This document shows positions 1-9,211 of a stretch of 64,000 nt of DNA, in pieces; position 1 is the first letter of the stretch; the number at the start of each line of letters is the position of its first letter. Source of the stretch: Sphingobacterium alkalisoli. GTDB lineage: Bacteria; Bacteroidota; Bacteroidia; Sphingobacteriales; Sphingobacteriaceae. A program made the position numbers and the translations under genes. Where the stretch lies: NCBI RefSeq assembly GCF_005049105.1, contig NZ_SUKA01000004.1, forward strand, positions 248,001 to 312,000. Reading direction: 5' to 3'. The notes beneath the pieces were generated by a model. That model made no database searches, had not been told where the DNA came from, and worked only from the letters and a program-made list of their open reading frames with translations.

Positions 1-2138
1 GTCAGATCGGACTGTGCTCTTTGATACTCCAAATACGAAGTCTCTGGAATAGCGTAATGCTCATATGCTGGTTCTTCTGCATCGGTTGTAACCAATAGAA
101 CAGAACTACTTGGATCTACACAGGTAGTCGAAAAATAGTTGGAAACCGAAAAATCCCAATCCAACGGGGTACCTTCTGCAGCTTGTGGATAAGTGTACCG
201 GCGACCGTCAGCATAGACGGTAACGGTATACTTCAGTTTGTCGGAAGCCAACAGTTCTACGGGCAGTGTAGCCGTATAACTATATCCTGCTTGTTGTTCC
301 ATTTTAATAGATGGATTATCGTTCTTCCAAAAAGAGACTTGATCGGTCTGAATGATTACGGAATCGGGTTTTACGCGACTAATCACTTTCATGTGCAACG
401 CCAAAGGACTGCCTCTTTCTACTATTGGAGGAGGGGTGTGACCAACATAGGGCTGTTGTTCACTGGATGGAGAAGGAGCAACGAATTCTCCTAAACGAAA
501 GTTGTTCCACAGGGTATTTGCTGTCCATTCTTTAGCTATATTTCCCCCTTTGCGGCTGAGGATATACACGCCTGGCATTATAATGATACTTTTATCTTTT
601 GCAATACGGTAACCCGATATGACCGTATCCGGTGCTAAGCGTTTTAGTTGATAGTCATCACCCAGATCCGGAATAGCTATTGTCATTGGCCATTCTTGCC
701 ATAGAATACGAACGACTTCTCGTGACAAAGAAGGCTTTGAGAATGGATCAGCAACTTGTTCGGCGTCCGGCATTACTTCCAAACGCCATACTCCTTCGCT
801 CAGTTTATCTAAGAAGTAAGCTCCTGATCCAGCATATTGCACAAGAGGTGACGATCCATGCCCAGCTATATGTTGAAGATCCGTCGGCGCAACTGGCTCA
901 ACCGTCGTATGATTACTGTAATAATACTTATTCTTGGTATTCATTAAGCTCAAATCTTGTTTATAGCTTACCATAAAATCGTCAAATAGGGTGTCCAACG
1001 GATAAGTATCAAATTGCTGGTTTCGAGGTACCTGATAGGCAACCTCTGCCGCTATCATCGTGCTGATCGCCTTAGCTGGAGTATACGCCAAATTCAGGTA
1101 ATGTGTTTGATACTCTGTATTATAAGCTGCAATATCTAAGGGATCGTACGCGAACTGCGTAATCCATTGAAATCCCGACGATCGGAAGGTACGGCTCATG
1201 GCTGGATGTATGTAACCGTATAACACGTCCGCTGGATCGTATTCATAGATAGCCTTCGCCTTTGATGCAAACCCTTTTTCATTTGCAAATGGAATGCTGT
1301 AATTCGCGACGTATGGGAGAAAATTTCCTTTGCGCTCGCGCCCGGCAACTAAACCGACCGGATACCATTGATAGGTGGTACCTTGCACAGCCGACTGATA
1401 ATAAGCTGGCACATGCTCCATATTATGACTTACGTTATAGAAGACAGGCTTTCGATTTCCAGCTTTCTTCAAGGCAGATAACATTTCGTTAATGTACCGC
1501 TTGGTTATACCTACTTCTCCTGTATGACAAGGTTCGTTGTTGATTTCGAAACCTACCACATAAGGATCATCTTTATATGCTTTTCCGGTATATGGATTTA
1601 TGTGGTTTACCAATTGTGAAATGTAGTGCTTCTGTGCTTCTATCGCTTGAGGATCAGCATGTATACTACACTTATCATATAAATAAGAGAAGGCTTCTGT
1701 TATTTGGTTACGCTCGGGGTAACCATTACCAAAATTAGTCATGGCTGTTACCAAAATACGTATCCCCCTTTCCTCTAATTTTGAAAAAAGATAATCCAGA
1801 AGATCTAAATGTTCGTTGGCAATAAGATTTCCTTTTGCGTCAGAAATCTCTACATCCCAAATATGTATGCGATAGGCATTAAATCCCAGCCGCGCCAGAT
1901 GATATACATCGCGATCGATCGCAGCTTTATGATCTATACCTTTATAATGGAGTGCACGGTAAGCATGAGCAAATGGAACCGTATAGTTTACACCATAGAA
2001 AGAAGCTTCTGCTTTCGTATCAGACCAACGCATTACGCCACCGCCATCGATATAAATGGTAGGAACTTCAGTTTTACTTTGTCCTAGTAAAGTGGAGCAG
2101 GTGCACAGCACGCAAAGAAATACAATAAATTTTGGCAT
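1..2138 (-). CDS. Secreted GH5-like glycoside hydrolase (C-terminus beyond window)
   Basis: The frame is open from an ATG at 2138 to the window edge, so the C-terminus is missing. It starts with a hydrophobic signal peptide ending near a Leu-Gly-Gln site. The first ~400 residues read like a (beta/alpha)8 glycosidase of the GH5/cellulase type: YGVNY near the start, an ARLGFNAYR strand, an INNEP motif with the probable acid/base Glu near residue 202, and a YEYDPADV segment whose Glu (about 299) is a plausible nucleophile. A later beta-rich part follows. Substrate cannot be told; beta-mannan or beta-glucan is possible. It lies just downstream of the HTCS gene on the same strand, which suggests control by that sensor. 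No SusC/SusD pair is beside it within the window. Confidence 0.8.
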   Translation of the reverse strand, partial: MPKFIVFLCVLCTCSTLLGQSKTEVPTIYIDGGGVMRWSDTKAEASFYGVNYTVPFAHAYRALHYKGIDHKAAIDRDVYHLARLGFNAYRIHIWDVEISDAKGNLIANEHLDLLDYLFSKLEERGIRILVTAMTNFGNGYPERNQITEAFSYLYDKCSIHADPQAIEAQKHYISQLVNHINPYTGKAYKDDPYVVGFEINNEPCHTGEVGITKRYINEMLSALKKAGNRKPVFYNVSHNMEHVPAYYQSAVQGTTYQWYPVGLVAGRERKGNFLPYVANYSIPFANEKGFASKAKAIYEYDPADVLYGYIHPAMSRTFRSSGFQWITQFAYDPLDIAAYNTEYQTHYLNLAYTPAKAISTMIAAEVAYQVPRNQQFDTYPLDTLFDDFMVSYKQDLSLMNTKNKYYYSNHTTVEPVAPTDLQHIAGHGSSPLVQYAGSGAYFLDKLSEGVWRLEVMPDAEQVADPFSKPSLSREVVRILWQEWPMTIAIPDLGDDYQLKRLAPDTVISGYRIAKDKSIIIMPGVYILSRKGGNIAKEWTANTLWNNFRLGEFVAPSPSSEQQPYVGHTPPPIVERGSPLALHMKVISRVKPDSVIIQTDQVSFWKNDNPSIKMEQQAGYSYTATLPVELLASDKLKYTVTVYADGRRYTYPQAAEGTPLDWDFSVSNYFSTTCVDPSSSVLLVTTDAEEPAYEHYAIPETSYLEYQRAQSDL

Positions 2139-2255
2139 CGGAATAACATGTTTATAATCTGGTTGAGAATCAACATCACAAACATATCAATGTTTTGTTC
2201 CTTTGTGCAATATATATCGGACAAAACACAACACAAATCGGACAAAATATTGATT

Positions 2256-5200
2256 TTAGGCGTCTCTCTCCACAAAAACCTTTGGCGTAACACCAAACTC
2301 TGATTGAAAACATTTCGAAAAATAGGACGCATTCGAGTATCCGACCATATACATCACCTCAGCAACAGTAAACTTCTTTTGACGGAGCAAAATTGCGGCT
2401 TTTTTCATGCGGATGGATCGGATGTATTCTACAGGGGTCAACGCAGTCAGCTGCTTTATCTTTCGGTAAAGCTGTTTGACACCCATTCCGACCTTCTCAC
2501 TAAGTCTTTGTACGGTGAAGTCGGAATCATCTATATGTTCTTCTATCACCTGGGTAACTTTTACAAGTAGTCGTTCATCCGTGGATTCGATTACTTCAAT
2601 CCGAGGCTTACTGATTTCGTCCAACCGCAATTGTTCAGATAAACGCTCTTTACGCTTGATCAACTGATTGATCTGCATTTTCAAGAAGTCCAAATCGAAT
2701 GGTTTACCGACGAATGCATCTATACCAGCTGCCAAACTTTCGTGTTCCGTTTGTTTATCACTCTTCGCCGTAAGCAATATAATTGGAATTGTGGATGTCA
2801 GGGTGTTTTTTCGGAGTTGACGGGCCATTTCCAATCCACCCATAATGGGCATCATGGCATCAGAAACAATGATATCCGGTATATATGATTTTTCGCATAA
2901 CTCCAAAGCCTCTCTACCATCCCGTGCTACCTTACAAAGGTAATCCCCTTCTAATGTCTGGCTTAAAAATAAAGACAGCTCCTCATTATCTTCTACAATC
3001 AATAGTTTACGTCGATCGCCGTCAAAAGGGTGACTTATCAAGTCCTCTTTCATTAAAATAGCACTTGTCGCAAGAGATATCTTCACTTGTGTACCGGCGG
3101 CTAATTCGGAATCTATCTGGACCTTCCATCCCATCTGTTCGCAATAGCTTTTTACGAGGTACAACCCTACTCCGGTACCTTCTATATGCTTGTTTAACGA
3201 AGACGAGGCACGGTAAAACTTACTGAACACATAGGGCAAATCTTCTTTTGAAATCCCGATACCATTATCTTTAATGACAATAGCCACTTGCTCTTCTGTT
3301 TGAGAAATATGGAGATCAATACGGCCACTTTCTTTTGGGTTATATTTACAGGCATTGGTCAGGATATTGGTTAACACCGACTCTAATTTGGTCACATCGG
3401 ATTCGATATAAATAGTATCTACCGAACTAGAAAAAGTAAAGGAAAGATGTCCGTACGCTGCTGTAGCCGATATTATATCAAACAACCTCCGTGTAAAAGA
3501 GACCAATTCTATGCGCGAATGGATAAGATGATTTATGCGAACGCTTTCTCCGTCTTTTTTATCAAATTCCATGACTTCCTGGATAAGCGTATTGATTTTA
3601 AGTGCATTTTGCTGAATATTTTCCAGTTGCTTTTTTTTATCGGTGTCCCTTGTCCGAAAAATCAATTGGCTTACTGGTGCTAGAATAAGACTAAGTGGGG
3701 TCTTCAATTCGTGGGAGATCGTCGTCAGGAAATCCATTTTATGTTTTGAAAGCTCCAGTACCTTCTTCCGCTCCATACGCTCCAATTTCAATTTATTTCT
3801 GACCCGAAAAAAATTAATAATCCATAGGATCAAACCGATCAATAGCAACGCATATAAAAAACGTGCCCAACCATCTGCATACCAGGGATATTTCACATCG
3901 ACATCCACTTCAAATATATCTGAAACAATTTTCCCTTGCGTATCCATCTTTGCGACCTGGAGCACATACGTCCCAGAACTAAGATTGGCCAATTGTACCT
4001 TATTATCCCCCTGTTCTAATACAATCCATTGCTCATTTCGTCCCTTAAAGGCATACACCAAACGATAGCCGACGTCATTCCCATAGTCCAGGTTCGAAAA
4101 CTCCAATCTAAGATTATTCTGTCCATGGTTAAGTACAATTTCGTCACGGTATCGCACACCGTAATCATAGGCTCCGAAACGTTCATTATTGACATATATT
4201 GCGGTTAGCACAATTTGTCTATTCGAAGAGTCCGTTCCTCCCACTTGTTGAGCAGGCATGATCAACACCTCGTCAATGCCTCCCAGATAAACTTCCTTAC
4301 GCAATGCATTGTAGTACATTGCACTGATATCCTGCCCATGCTTCAACGTCTGAAACGTAAGCAATTTCTTGTCAAGTTGCCAAAGTCCATCGCCCGTAGC
4401 CAACCATATCTTTTGACCGACCTCTTCCATAGCCGTTACCTCCCCCAGTCCCACAGGATCGAAAACTAATGTCCGGGAACTACCGTCACTTCCAATTCGA
4501 AGTACTTTACCATGCTGACCAATCCAAATGCATCCTTCTTTGTCCATCAACATAAATGTTGCCTGCTCGACTGGATTGCCCTGTTCGTCTTTCACCAGTT
4601 GTACACGTCCGTTCTTAGGATCTATTTTATTCAATCCTTTATTATAAAAAAGAGCCCACACTTGTGAATAGCTGTCTTGCAATATTTGGTTTGCAAAGTC
4701 TGCCAGCAGTCCTTCCCCAATATTATAGTTGTCTGGTGATGTGTACTTTCCATCGGATGCGATCAATTTTGATTTGTCTACACTGAAAATTCCGCCCAAA
4801 TAAGTTGCAATCCATAACTGACCTCCACGATCCTCAAAAACATCGTATGCCCATTTGGCGTTTCGCTTTCCTGTACGATCCGTGATCTCGAAATTTCTAA
4901 ATGCTTTCGTTTTCGGATCAAAAAGATTAACGCCTCCATCCGACGCAATCCACAGCAACCCTTCTGGATCTTCATATATATCACGTATCCGATTGTGTGG
5001 AAGCGTTAAATCCTGCGCATCCATACGGTACCAGAAGCTCTCCCCTATGCTGTCTGCAAGTGTATTTGTACGAATCAAACCATTATCCCCACCTAACCAA
5101 TACCATCCATGGCGATCCTGTATAATCTTGTAGAAGCGATTGCCATCACTCCGCGATGTAAACCGATATATCGGCAGTTTTTTTTCTGCCTGTTGATGTG

Positions 5201-6161
5201 CCCACAACGAAAGTCCAAGATCGGTGCCGATCCAGATATTTTGGTTCCGATCAGCATACATGCCCCAGACAATGTTATTGGCAAGGGAGTTTGGATTTCG
5301 GGAATCATGCTTTATCCGCTCTAGGGAAGAACGGTCCGTCCCGTAAACGAAAAGTCCGTCATCGGTACCTAGCAACAATGTTTTGCTATCATAAGCTATC
5401 ATGGACTTAATCGGATGCTTCTTCAAAACCGGCTGCTTCTGTAATTGCCTAGTACTATAGTTGTAATAATACAACCCATACTCTGTACCGACATAAGCTC
5501 CCCTCTCATCTGCCGAGGTTAATAATGAATTGACAAACTGATTCCTATGTACATTATAATCCGGTAACGACAAGTGCTTGACTTCTCCCGAAGAGGAATT
5601 TAACGTGTAAAGTCCGTTATACGTTCCGATGAGCAATCTATCGTTTTCTTTCAACAAGGTATAAACCGTCTGATTACCCAGTTTATTTTTCAGTTGCTCA
5701 CCATAATTTTCTATTGTTCTTTTCTCAACATGATAGCGATATAAGCCCGTCAATGATCCGATCCAAAGATATTCTCCGTCGAACAATAGCGCCCGGACAT
5801 CCGAAGGACCATCCTTCGGAAAATCCTCATAACGATCCTTATTGTAATTGTACAACCAAACACCATGTTCCGTGCCCAGAGCCAAATAAGTTGCATCGAG
5901 TACAGCTATACTATAAATAAATGTTTGGTATTTTATATCCGCTGCGGTATGCTGATGTAACGAATAACCGTCATAACTATATAGGCCACTATTGCTTCCG
6001 ACCCACAACATACCTAAACTATCCTGTGCAAAGCAATTTACTGAGCTCGCTCTCGAACCAACCGATATATTTCGAAAAAATGGAAATTCATGCGTGTTCG
6101 AAAAAAGGAATGGTTCAAATGTGATGAAACATAAAAAAAATAGCAACACAATTTTTCGCAT
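2256..6161 (-). CDS. Hybrid two-component system sensor/regulator (HTCS)
   Basis: A one-protein sensor and transcription factor typical of Bacteroidota carbohydrate-use loci. In order: signal peptide; a long periplasmic region of Reg_prop beta-propeller repeats (recurring W-[IV]-G-[ST] blades) to about residue 690; a Y_Y_Y domain; one membrane helix near 765-785; a HisKA domain with SHELKTPLS (His about 817); an HATPase domain with NACKYNP and GTGVGLYL; a receiver domain with phosphoacceptor Asp about 1101 in SDAMMP; and a C-terminal AraC-type HTH. The length (about 1300 aa) is normal. I chose the ATG at 6161 because the signal peptide then begins MRKIVLL; an in-frame ATG at 6182 adds seven residues. 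It probably senses an oligosaccharide and controls the glycosidase gene downstream. Confidence 0.93.
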   Translation of the reverse strand: MRKIVLLFFLCFITFEPFLFSNTHEFPFFRNISVGSRASSVNCFAQDSLGMLWVGSNSGLYSYDGYSLHQHTAADIKYQTFIYSIAVLDATYLALGTEHGVWLYNYNKDRYEDFPKDGPSDVRALLFDGEYLWIGSLTGLYRYHVEKRTIENYGEQLKNKLGNQTVYTLLKENDRLLIGTYNGLYTLNSSSGEVKHLSLPDYNVHRNQFVNSLLTSADERGAYVGTEYGLYYYNYSTRQLQKQPVLKKHPIKSMIAYDSKTLLLGTDDGLFVYGTDRSSLERIKHDSRNPNSLANNIVWGMYADRNQNIWIGTDLGLSLWAHQQAEKKLPIYRFTSRSDGNRFYKIIQDRHGWYWLGGDNGLIRTNTLADSIGESFWYRMDAQDLTLPHNRIRDIYEDPEGLLWIASDGGVNLFDPKTKAFRNFEITDRTGKRNAKWAYDVFEDRGGQLWIATYLGGIFSVDKSKLIASDGKYTSPDNYNIGEGLLADFANQILQDSYSQVWALFYNKGLNKIDPKNGRVQLVKDEQGNPVEQATFMLMDKEGCIWIGQHGKVLRIGSDGSSRTLVFDPVGLGEVTAMEEVGQKIWLATGDGLWQLDKKLLTFQTLKHGQDISAMYYNALRKEVYLGGIDEVLIMPAQQVGGTDSSNRQIVLTAIYVNNERFGAYDYGVRYRDEIVLNHGQNNLRLEFSNLDYGNDVGYRLVYAFKGRNEQWIVLEQGDNKVQLANLSSGTYVLQVAKMDTQGKIVSDIFEVDVDVKYPWYADGWARFLYALLLIGLILWIINFFRVRNKLKLERMERKKVLELSKHKMDFLTTISHELKTPLSLILAPVSQLIFRTRDTDKKKQLENIQQNALKINTLIQEVMEFDKKDGESVRINHLIHSRIELVSFTRRLFDIISATAAYGHLSFTFSSSVDTIYIESDVTKLESVLTNILTNACKYNPKESGRIDLHISQTEEQVAIVIKDNGIGISKEDLPYVFSKFYRASSSLNKHIEGTGVGLYLVKSYCEQMGWKVQIDSELAAGTQVKISLATSAILMKEDLISHPFDGDRRKLLIVEDNEELSLFLSQTLEGDYLCKVARDGREALELCEKSYIPDIIVSDAMMPIMGGLEMARQLRKNTLTSTIPIILLTAKSDKQTEHESLAAGIDAFVGKPFDLDFLKMQINQLIKRKERLSEQLRLDEISKPRIEVIESTDERLLVKVTQVIEEHIDDSDFTVQRLSEKVGMGVKQLYRKIKQLTALTPVEYIRSIRMKKAAILLRQKKFTVAEVMYMVGYSNASYFSKCFQSEFGVTPKVFVERDA

Positions 6162-6221
6162 AACATGGAGGTCTGTCTGCAAACTTAAATAAAATGCCTT
6201 GTATTCACGAACGTCTTAAAT

Positions 6222-6505
6222 CTAAATACCCAGAATCAAAGACAACTCTTTTAGCATCACTTTAAGTGGAATCGCTTCAACATCTTTTGACAGCCGAAAG
6301 CGCTCATAACCGGGATACACAAAAAAAAACGATGCGTAGCTTGGATGTCATCGCAACCGTTCATAAATCCCTTACTGAGGGTCGGTGTCATAGAACGTTT
6401 GATCTCTATAGCTATTCGTTTATCACTCCCTGCATCAATAACAAGATCAACCTCGGCACCTGCTGCCGTTCTATAGAAATATGGAGAAGCCCAGGATGGC
6501 AAATT
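6222..6505 (-). pseudogene. Remnant of a DUF4143 AAA+ ATPase (C-terminal tail, frameshifted)
   Basis: Reading from 6505 down, the residues NLPSWASPYFYRTAAGAEVD and then IAIEIKRSMTP, LSKGF and DDIQATHRF match the C-terminal DUF4143 region of the widespread AAA+ ATPases (Swa2-type ATPase plus nuclease-like tail). At a run of nine A on the plus strand (about 6322-6330) the frame is lost; the next frame continues with the expected ending YPGYERFRLSKDVEAIPLKV and stops at 6222. A stop codon lies just upstream at 6518-6520 and no Walker motifs remain in the neighbourhood, so most of the gene is gone. This is a decayed fragment and the rest of the 6183-6614 gap holds nothing else I can recognise. 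Confidence 0.75.
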
Positions 6506-6614
6506 TGAAACTAAACTTTAAATTTACAAGGTTAAGTACACAGAAATAATATCCAGCACGTTCACAGATTCCATTACATAGCTGTTCCATTTAGGTAGAA
6601 TGGTTTATGGGTCA

Positions 6615-7280
6615 TCAAAAATATCGATCCCCTATTTCTGAATAAAAGTAACGATCCAGAAGCTCCCAGAAAAACTCTTCGTCTGTACCATACTGCTCCA
6701 AGATACGTTTCCAGGTTTCTTTGTTAAACTGAATCTCATTCCCAAAACTATCTTTATAAATCCACTTATCGAATATATCTTCACCAAAAGAAGCTTTGTT
6801 CTTGTCCCGAATATATTCTAGCCCTCCTTGCAAATTTCTTTTGAGCTGGGTTTTAGAGCCATTCACCTGTTCTTCCACATTAATGTGCCCGAAGATATCC
6901 TTTCCTTCCTCCAGTTTATAGCCTTTATTATCTTCAATTATTGTCTTATCAAAGATGTCTACCTTGAAAGTAGCGCTATAGTCGGAGTGTCTGCTATTTT
7001 CTCTTACCAACCTCCTTAACAGTCTGGCTTGAGCATCCTTATTCTCCCTCAAACCGGGCTCTATCTTATCTAGATATTTCTTTTCGTACTGCAATTTATT
7101 ACTACGACTATCTGTAAATATCAAGTCATCAAAGATGTTTTTTTCGAGACTGGCCTTATATCCTCCGTCAGCAGATCTATACTGGAGTGTTCCAAAAATA
7201 TCCGTGTCTATAGCTCCTCGCTGTGCAAACAGAACAGAAAACGATAACAGCAACGCCACAAAAATGAAAAGCTTCTTCAT
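6615..7280 (-). CDS. Exported protein with DIF(D/G) repeats, function unknown
   Basis: A 221-residue protein with a clear signal peptide ending in LFAQ. The mature part is built from an irregular repeat of roughly 20-24 residues beginning DIF[DG] or NIFDD and followed by a charged beta-like stretch with a central Asp/Gly-x-x-Lys and a closing Lys or Glu. I count about six units (DIFGTLQ, NIFDDLI, DIFDKTI, DIFGHIN, LQGGLEY, DIFDKWI). The C-terminus is acidic and aromatic. There is no lipobox, so it is probably periplasmic or surface exposed. I do not recognise the family; it could be a repeat scaffold or ligand-binding solenoid. It stands alone, between the DUF4143 remnant and a divergent toxin-antitoxin pair. 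Confidence 0.75.
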   Translation of the reverse strand: MKKLFIFVALLLSFSVLFAQRGAIDTDIFGTLQYRSADGGYKASLEKNIFDDLIFTDSRSNKLQYEKKYLDKIEPGLRENKDAQARLLRRLVRENSRHSDYSATFKVDIFDKTIIEDNKGYKLEEGKDIFGHINVEEQVNGSKTQLKRNLQGGLEYIRDKNKASFGEDIFDKWIYKDSFGNEIQFNKETWKRILEQYGTDEEFFWELLDRYFYSEIGDRYF

Positions 7281-7371
7281 ATCAACTAGATTATTACAAA
7301 GATAGACTACCTACCCGAGAATTGGTTTATTCTATTTCAATAAAAACGTTTGTGCAGATATAGATAAGCTA

Positions 7372-7402
7372 TTTGCGTACTTAATGATAATTCGTATATT
7401 TG
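7372..7402 (+). promoter_or_regulatory. Bacteroidota-type promoter of the toxin-antitoxin operon
   Basis: TTTG at 7372-7375 and TATATTTG at 7395-7402 are separated by 19 bases, which fits the Bacteroidota housekeeping consensus (TTTG, about 19-21 bases, TAnnTTTG). Transcription would begin some 5-7 bases after the second box, almost on the ATG at 7408. This argues against an in-frame ATG at 7384, which would lie inside the promoter. Confidence 0.6.
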
Positions 7403-7407
7403 ATGGT

Positions 7408-7623
7408 ATGGACACTGTAGTAATTCATCCTAAAACTAAAGAGCAATTGGCAGCAATTAAAGCTTTTGCTAAAGCGCTGAAAATGGAGTTTGAAATAACG
7501 CAGCCAGCTAGCCAATACGATCCAGAATTTGTCAAAAAAATTCTGGACGCGGATAAATCTGCTAAAAAAGGCAATGTCACGAGAATTAAAGATGCTAAAA
7601 ATATATGGGCAGATATTCTTTAG
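7408..7623 (+). CDS. Antitoxin of a YoeB-type toxin-antitoxin pair (DUF2683-like)
   Basis: A 71-residue protein starting MDTVVIHPKTKEQ, with a helical AIKAFAKALKM segment. This form (a short strand, then an amphipathic helix and a charged tail) is that of small Bacteroidota antitoxins annotated as DUF2683. It lies directly upstream of a Txe/YoeB-like toxin and overlaps it by 19 bases, the usual antitoxin-first order. The antitoxin is expected to bind the toxin and repress the operon. I prefer the ATG at 7408 to 7384 because a good promoter ends at 7402. Family assignment is by context and by eye. Confidence 0.75.
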   Translation: MDTVVIHPKTKEQLAAIKAFAKALKMEFEITQPASQYDPEFVKKILDADKSAKKGNVTRIKDAKNIWADIL

Positions 7624-7886
7624 ACATTGAAAAGAAAGCAAAAAAGCAATTAGCAGACGTTTACAGATCAGGCAATAAAGCTGATATAAAAAAGATCGAA
7701 ATTATAATTGCCGAACTCGAAGAACATCCTGAAACAGGCACCGGTAATCCCGAACAATTAAAGTATGAGTTATCTGGTTTTTGGTCAAGACGAATTAACG
7801 CTAAAGATCGGATCATATACACAATAGACGATTTGAATGTTATCGTCACAATCATATCCGCAAAAGGGCATTATAATGATAAATAA
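7605..7886 (+). CDS. Txe/YoeB-family mRNA-cleaving toxin
   Basis: A 93-residue RelE-superfamily protein. Family marks are the KKAKKQLADVYRSG helix, the GTGNPEQLKYELSGFWSRRIN core, DRIIYTID, and the C-terminal AKGHYNDK, whose His-Tyr pair corresponds to the catalytic end of YoeB toxins. Such toxins cut mRNA at the ribosomal A site when freed from their antitoxin. The length is normal and the gene looks intact. It overlaps the antitoxin gene by 19 bases in another frame, so translation of the two is probably coupled. It ends 35 bases before the stop of the convergent gene at 7922. Confidence 0.88.
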   Translation: MGRYSLDIEKKAKKQLADVYRSGNKADIKKIEIIIAELEEHPETGTGNPEQLKYELSGFWSRRINAKDRIIYTIDDLNVIVTIISAKGHYNDK

Positions 7887-7921
7887 AAATTGCTCAACTG
7901 CGCCCGCTCTCTCTTAAGTTT

Positions 7922-9196
7922 TCAATTCATATTTTCTTGTAACATGACCCTGTAAATAAAATGCGTTAGCTCTATCAATTTAGCACAATTCGTTCTTAAA
8001 TCCTTTATCATGGTATCTTTAAGTAGTGACGATCTACTTTGAAAAGATGCCTCAAAAGTCCATCTTAATACAGATCTTAGTGAATCCAAGTCTCTATTAT
8101 AACTAGTGAAAACCCAATTAAGAGCATATAGCGGACGCTCTTTCTCTCTTGGCTCCAAATATTGGGTGTCATAGTTTAATGTTTCAAAAAAAGATGCGTA
8201 GTAGGGATTTTCATCATTCTCTGTACGCCTTTTCAGACTCGCTCCCTTTCTAGCATAAGGTTTAAATATCCAACAAAACTCCGCAAGTTTTATGATGGTT
8301 AAGTATATATTATACGTCCGGCTGAAATCAGCTGTGTATGCACCATTAAGAACAGAATCCACCCACCAAAAAAACTCATTAATAGTTCCGTCTTTAGTGC
8401 TATTTTCAAATATTCCAGATAGCACCATTTGCGGAGCTATAATCTGATCTGTCGACAGATTGGAAGGGTATTTGCAAAAATCCAAATATAGGAAGGTTCT
8501 TGAATCCGGAATATAATCTTCATAATGGTGTATCAAGTAAGCCATTTCCGTCAATTTTTGAAAGAGAACATAATTATCATAGACTTCGCCTCCGTCCATT
8601 GCCTGGCAAATACTTTTTGGCAAAAATGTATACTCTCCCCAAATTGTGAGGAGTTGTATCCAATCTTGATGTGTCTTTTTATCAAAAACCAATACATAAA
8701 ATGAATAGGGATCGGCGATCTCATCCAATGTTAACCATCGCACTTTTCCTTTAAATCTAGAAATTACCTCCTTGTAATCATCTTCCTGTTTAAATGGATC
8801 ATGGTCCTTATCGGATTCCATTCTTAACCACGAATAATCGTCGAAGTAGTATGTACTTTCGTGACTATAGTCAAACTCTGGGCGGTACCTTTGCTGATTA
8901 GACACGTTACTTATCTCACTCGCAGCGCCTTCTTTTTCCTTGTACGTTAAATATAACCAACCTAGGTCTATTAACCTTCTATTCAATTCCAACTGGTAGA
9001 TTGCATTTCCAGCATATAAATCAGGATAAATGTCATTTGACATTACTGTTCTTAAAAGCTTATCATTTGCAAGCAAATGGCTTTCGTACCCCGCTGCATC
9101 AAAAAACTCCCAATATAATGTCAGTATGCTTTCGTAGGAAATATCACGTTTACTCGTCTCGAGATCAATTATTCCAATCGGCTTTAGTATGTCCAT
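7922..9196 (-). CDS. Uncharacterised helical protein, paralogue of the adjacent upstream gene
   Basis: A 424-residue soluble protein with no signal peptide or membrane segment, rich in aromatic and acidic residues and predicted mostly helical from composition. It shares features by eye with the next gene upstream (9212-10363): an L-[TA]-L-[DE]-[DE]-x4-YS segment (here LTLDEIADPYS near residue 160), a helix with LQKL/FQKL followed by [AV][YW]LI, and a late (Q/R)P-x3-L-x3-F-x5-(D/E)-DL-x3-LR segment. No catalytic motif is visible. It is the third gene of a three-gene operon with only 15 bases to the preceding gene, headed by an NTase/HEPN-like protein. Function unknown. Confidence 0.7.
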   Translation of the reverse strand: MDILKPIGIIDLETSKRDISYESILTLYWEFFDAAGYESHLLANDKLLRTVMSNDIYPDLYAGNAIYQLELNRRLIDLGWLYLTYKEKEGAASEISNVSNQQRYRPEFDYSHESTYYFDDYSWLRMESDKDHDPFKQEDDYKEVISRFKGKVRWLTLDEIADPYSFYVLVFDKKTHQDWIQLLTIWGEYTFLPKSICQAMDGGEVYDNYVLFQKLTEMAYLIHHYEDYIPDSRTFLYLDFCKYPSNLSTDQIIAPQMVLSGIFENSTKDGTINEFFWWVDSVLNGAYTADFSRTYNIYLTIIKLAEFCWIFKPYARKGASLKRRTENDENPYYASFFETLNYDTQYLEPREKERPLYALNWVFTSYNRDLDSLRSVLRWTFEASFQSRSSLLKDTMIKDLRTNCAKLIELTHFIYRVMLQENMN

Positions 9197-9211
9197 AATT
9201 TTTTAAATTAA

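Noticed and set aside
6266..6508. 80-codon plus-strand frame across the DUF4143 remnant
   Set aside because: The complementary strand carries clear DUF4143 residues, so this frame is a shadow.
7384..7407. Longer antitoxin start at ATG 7384
   Set aside because: The predicted promoter lies within these codons, so they would not be transcribed.
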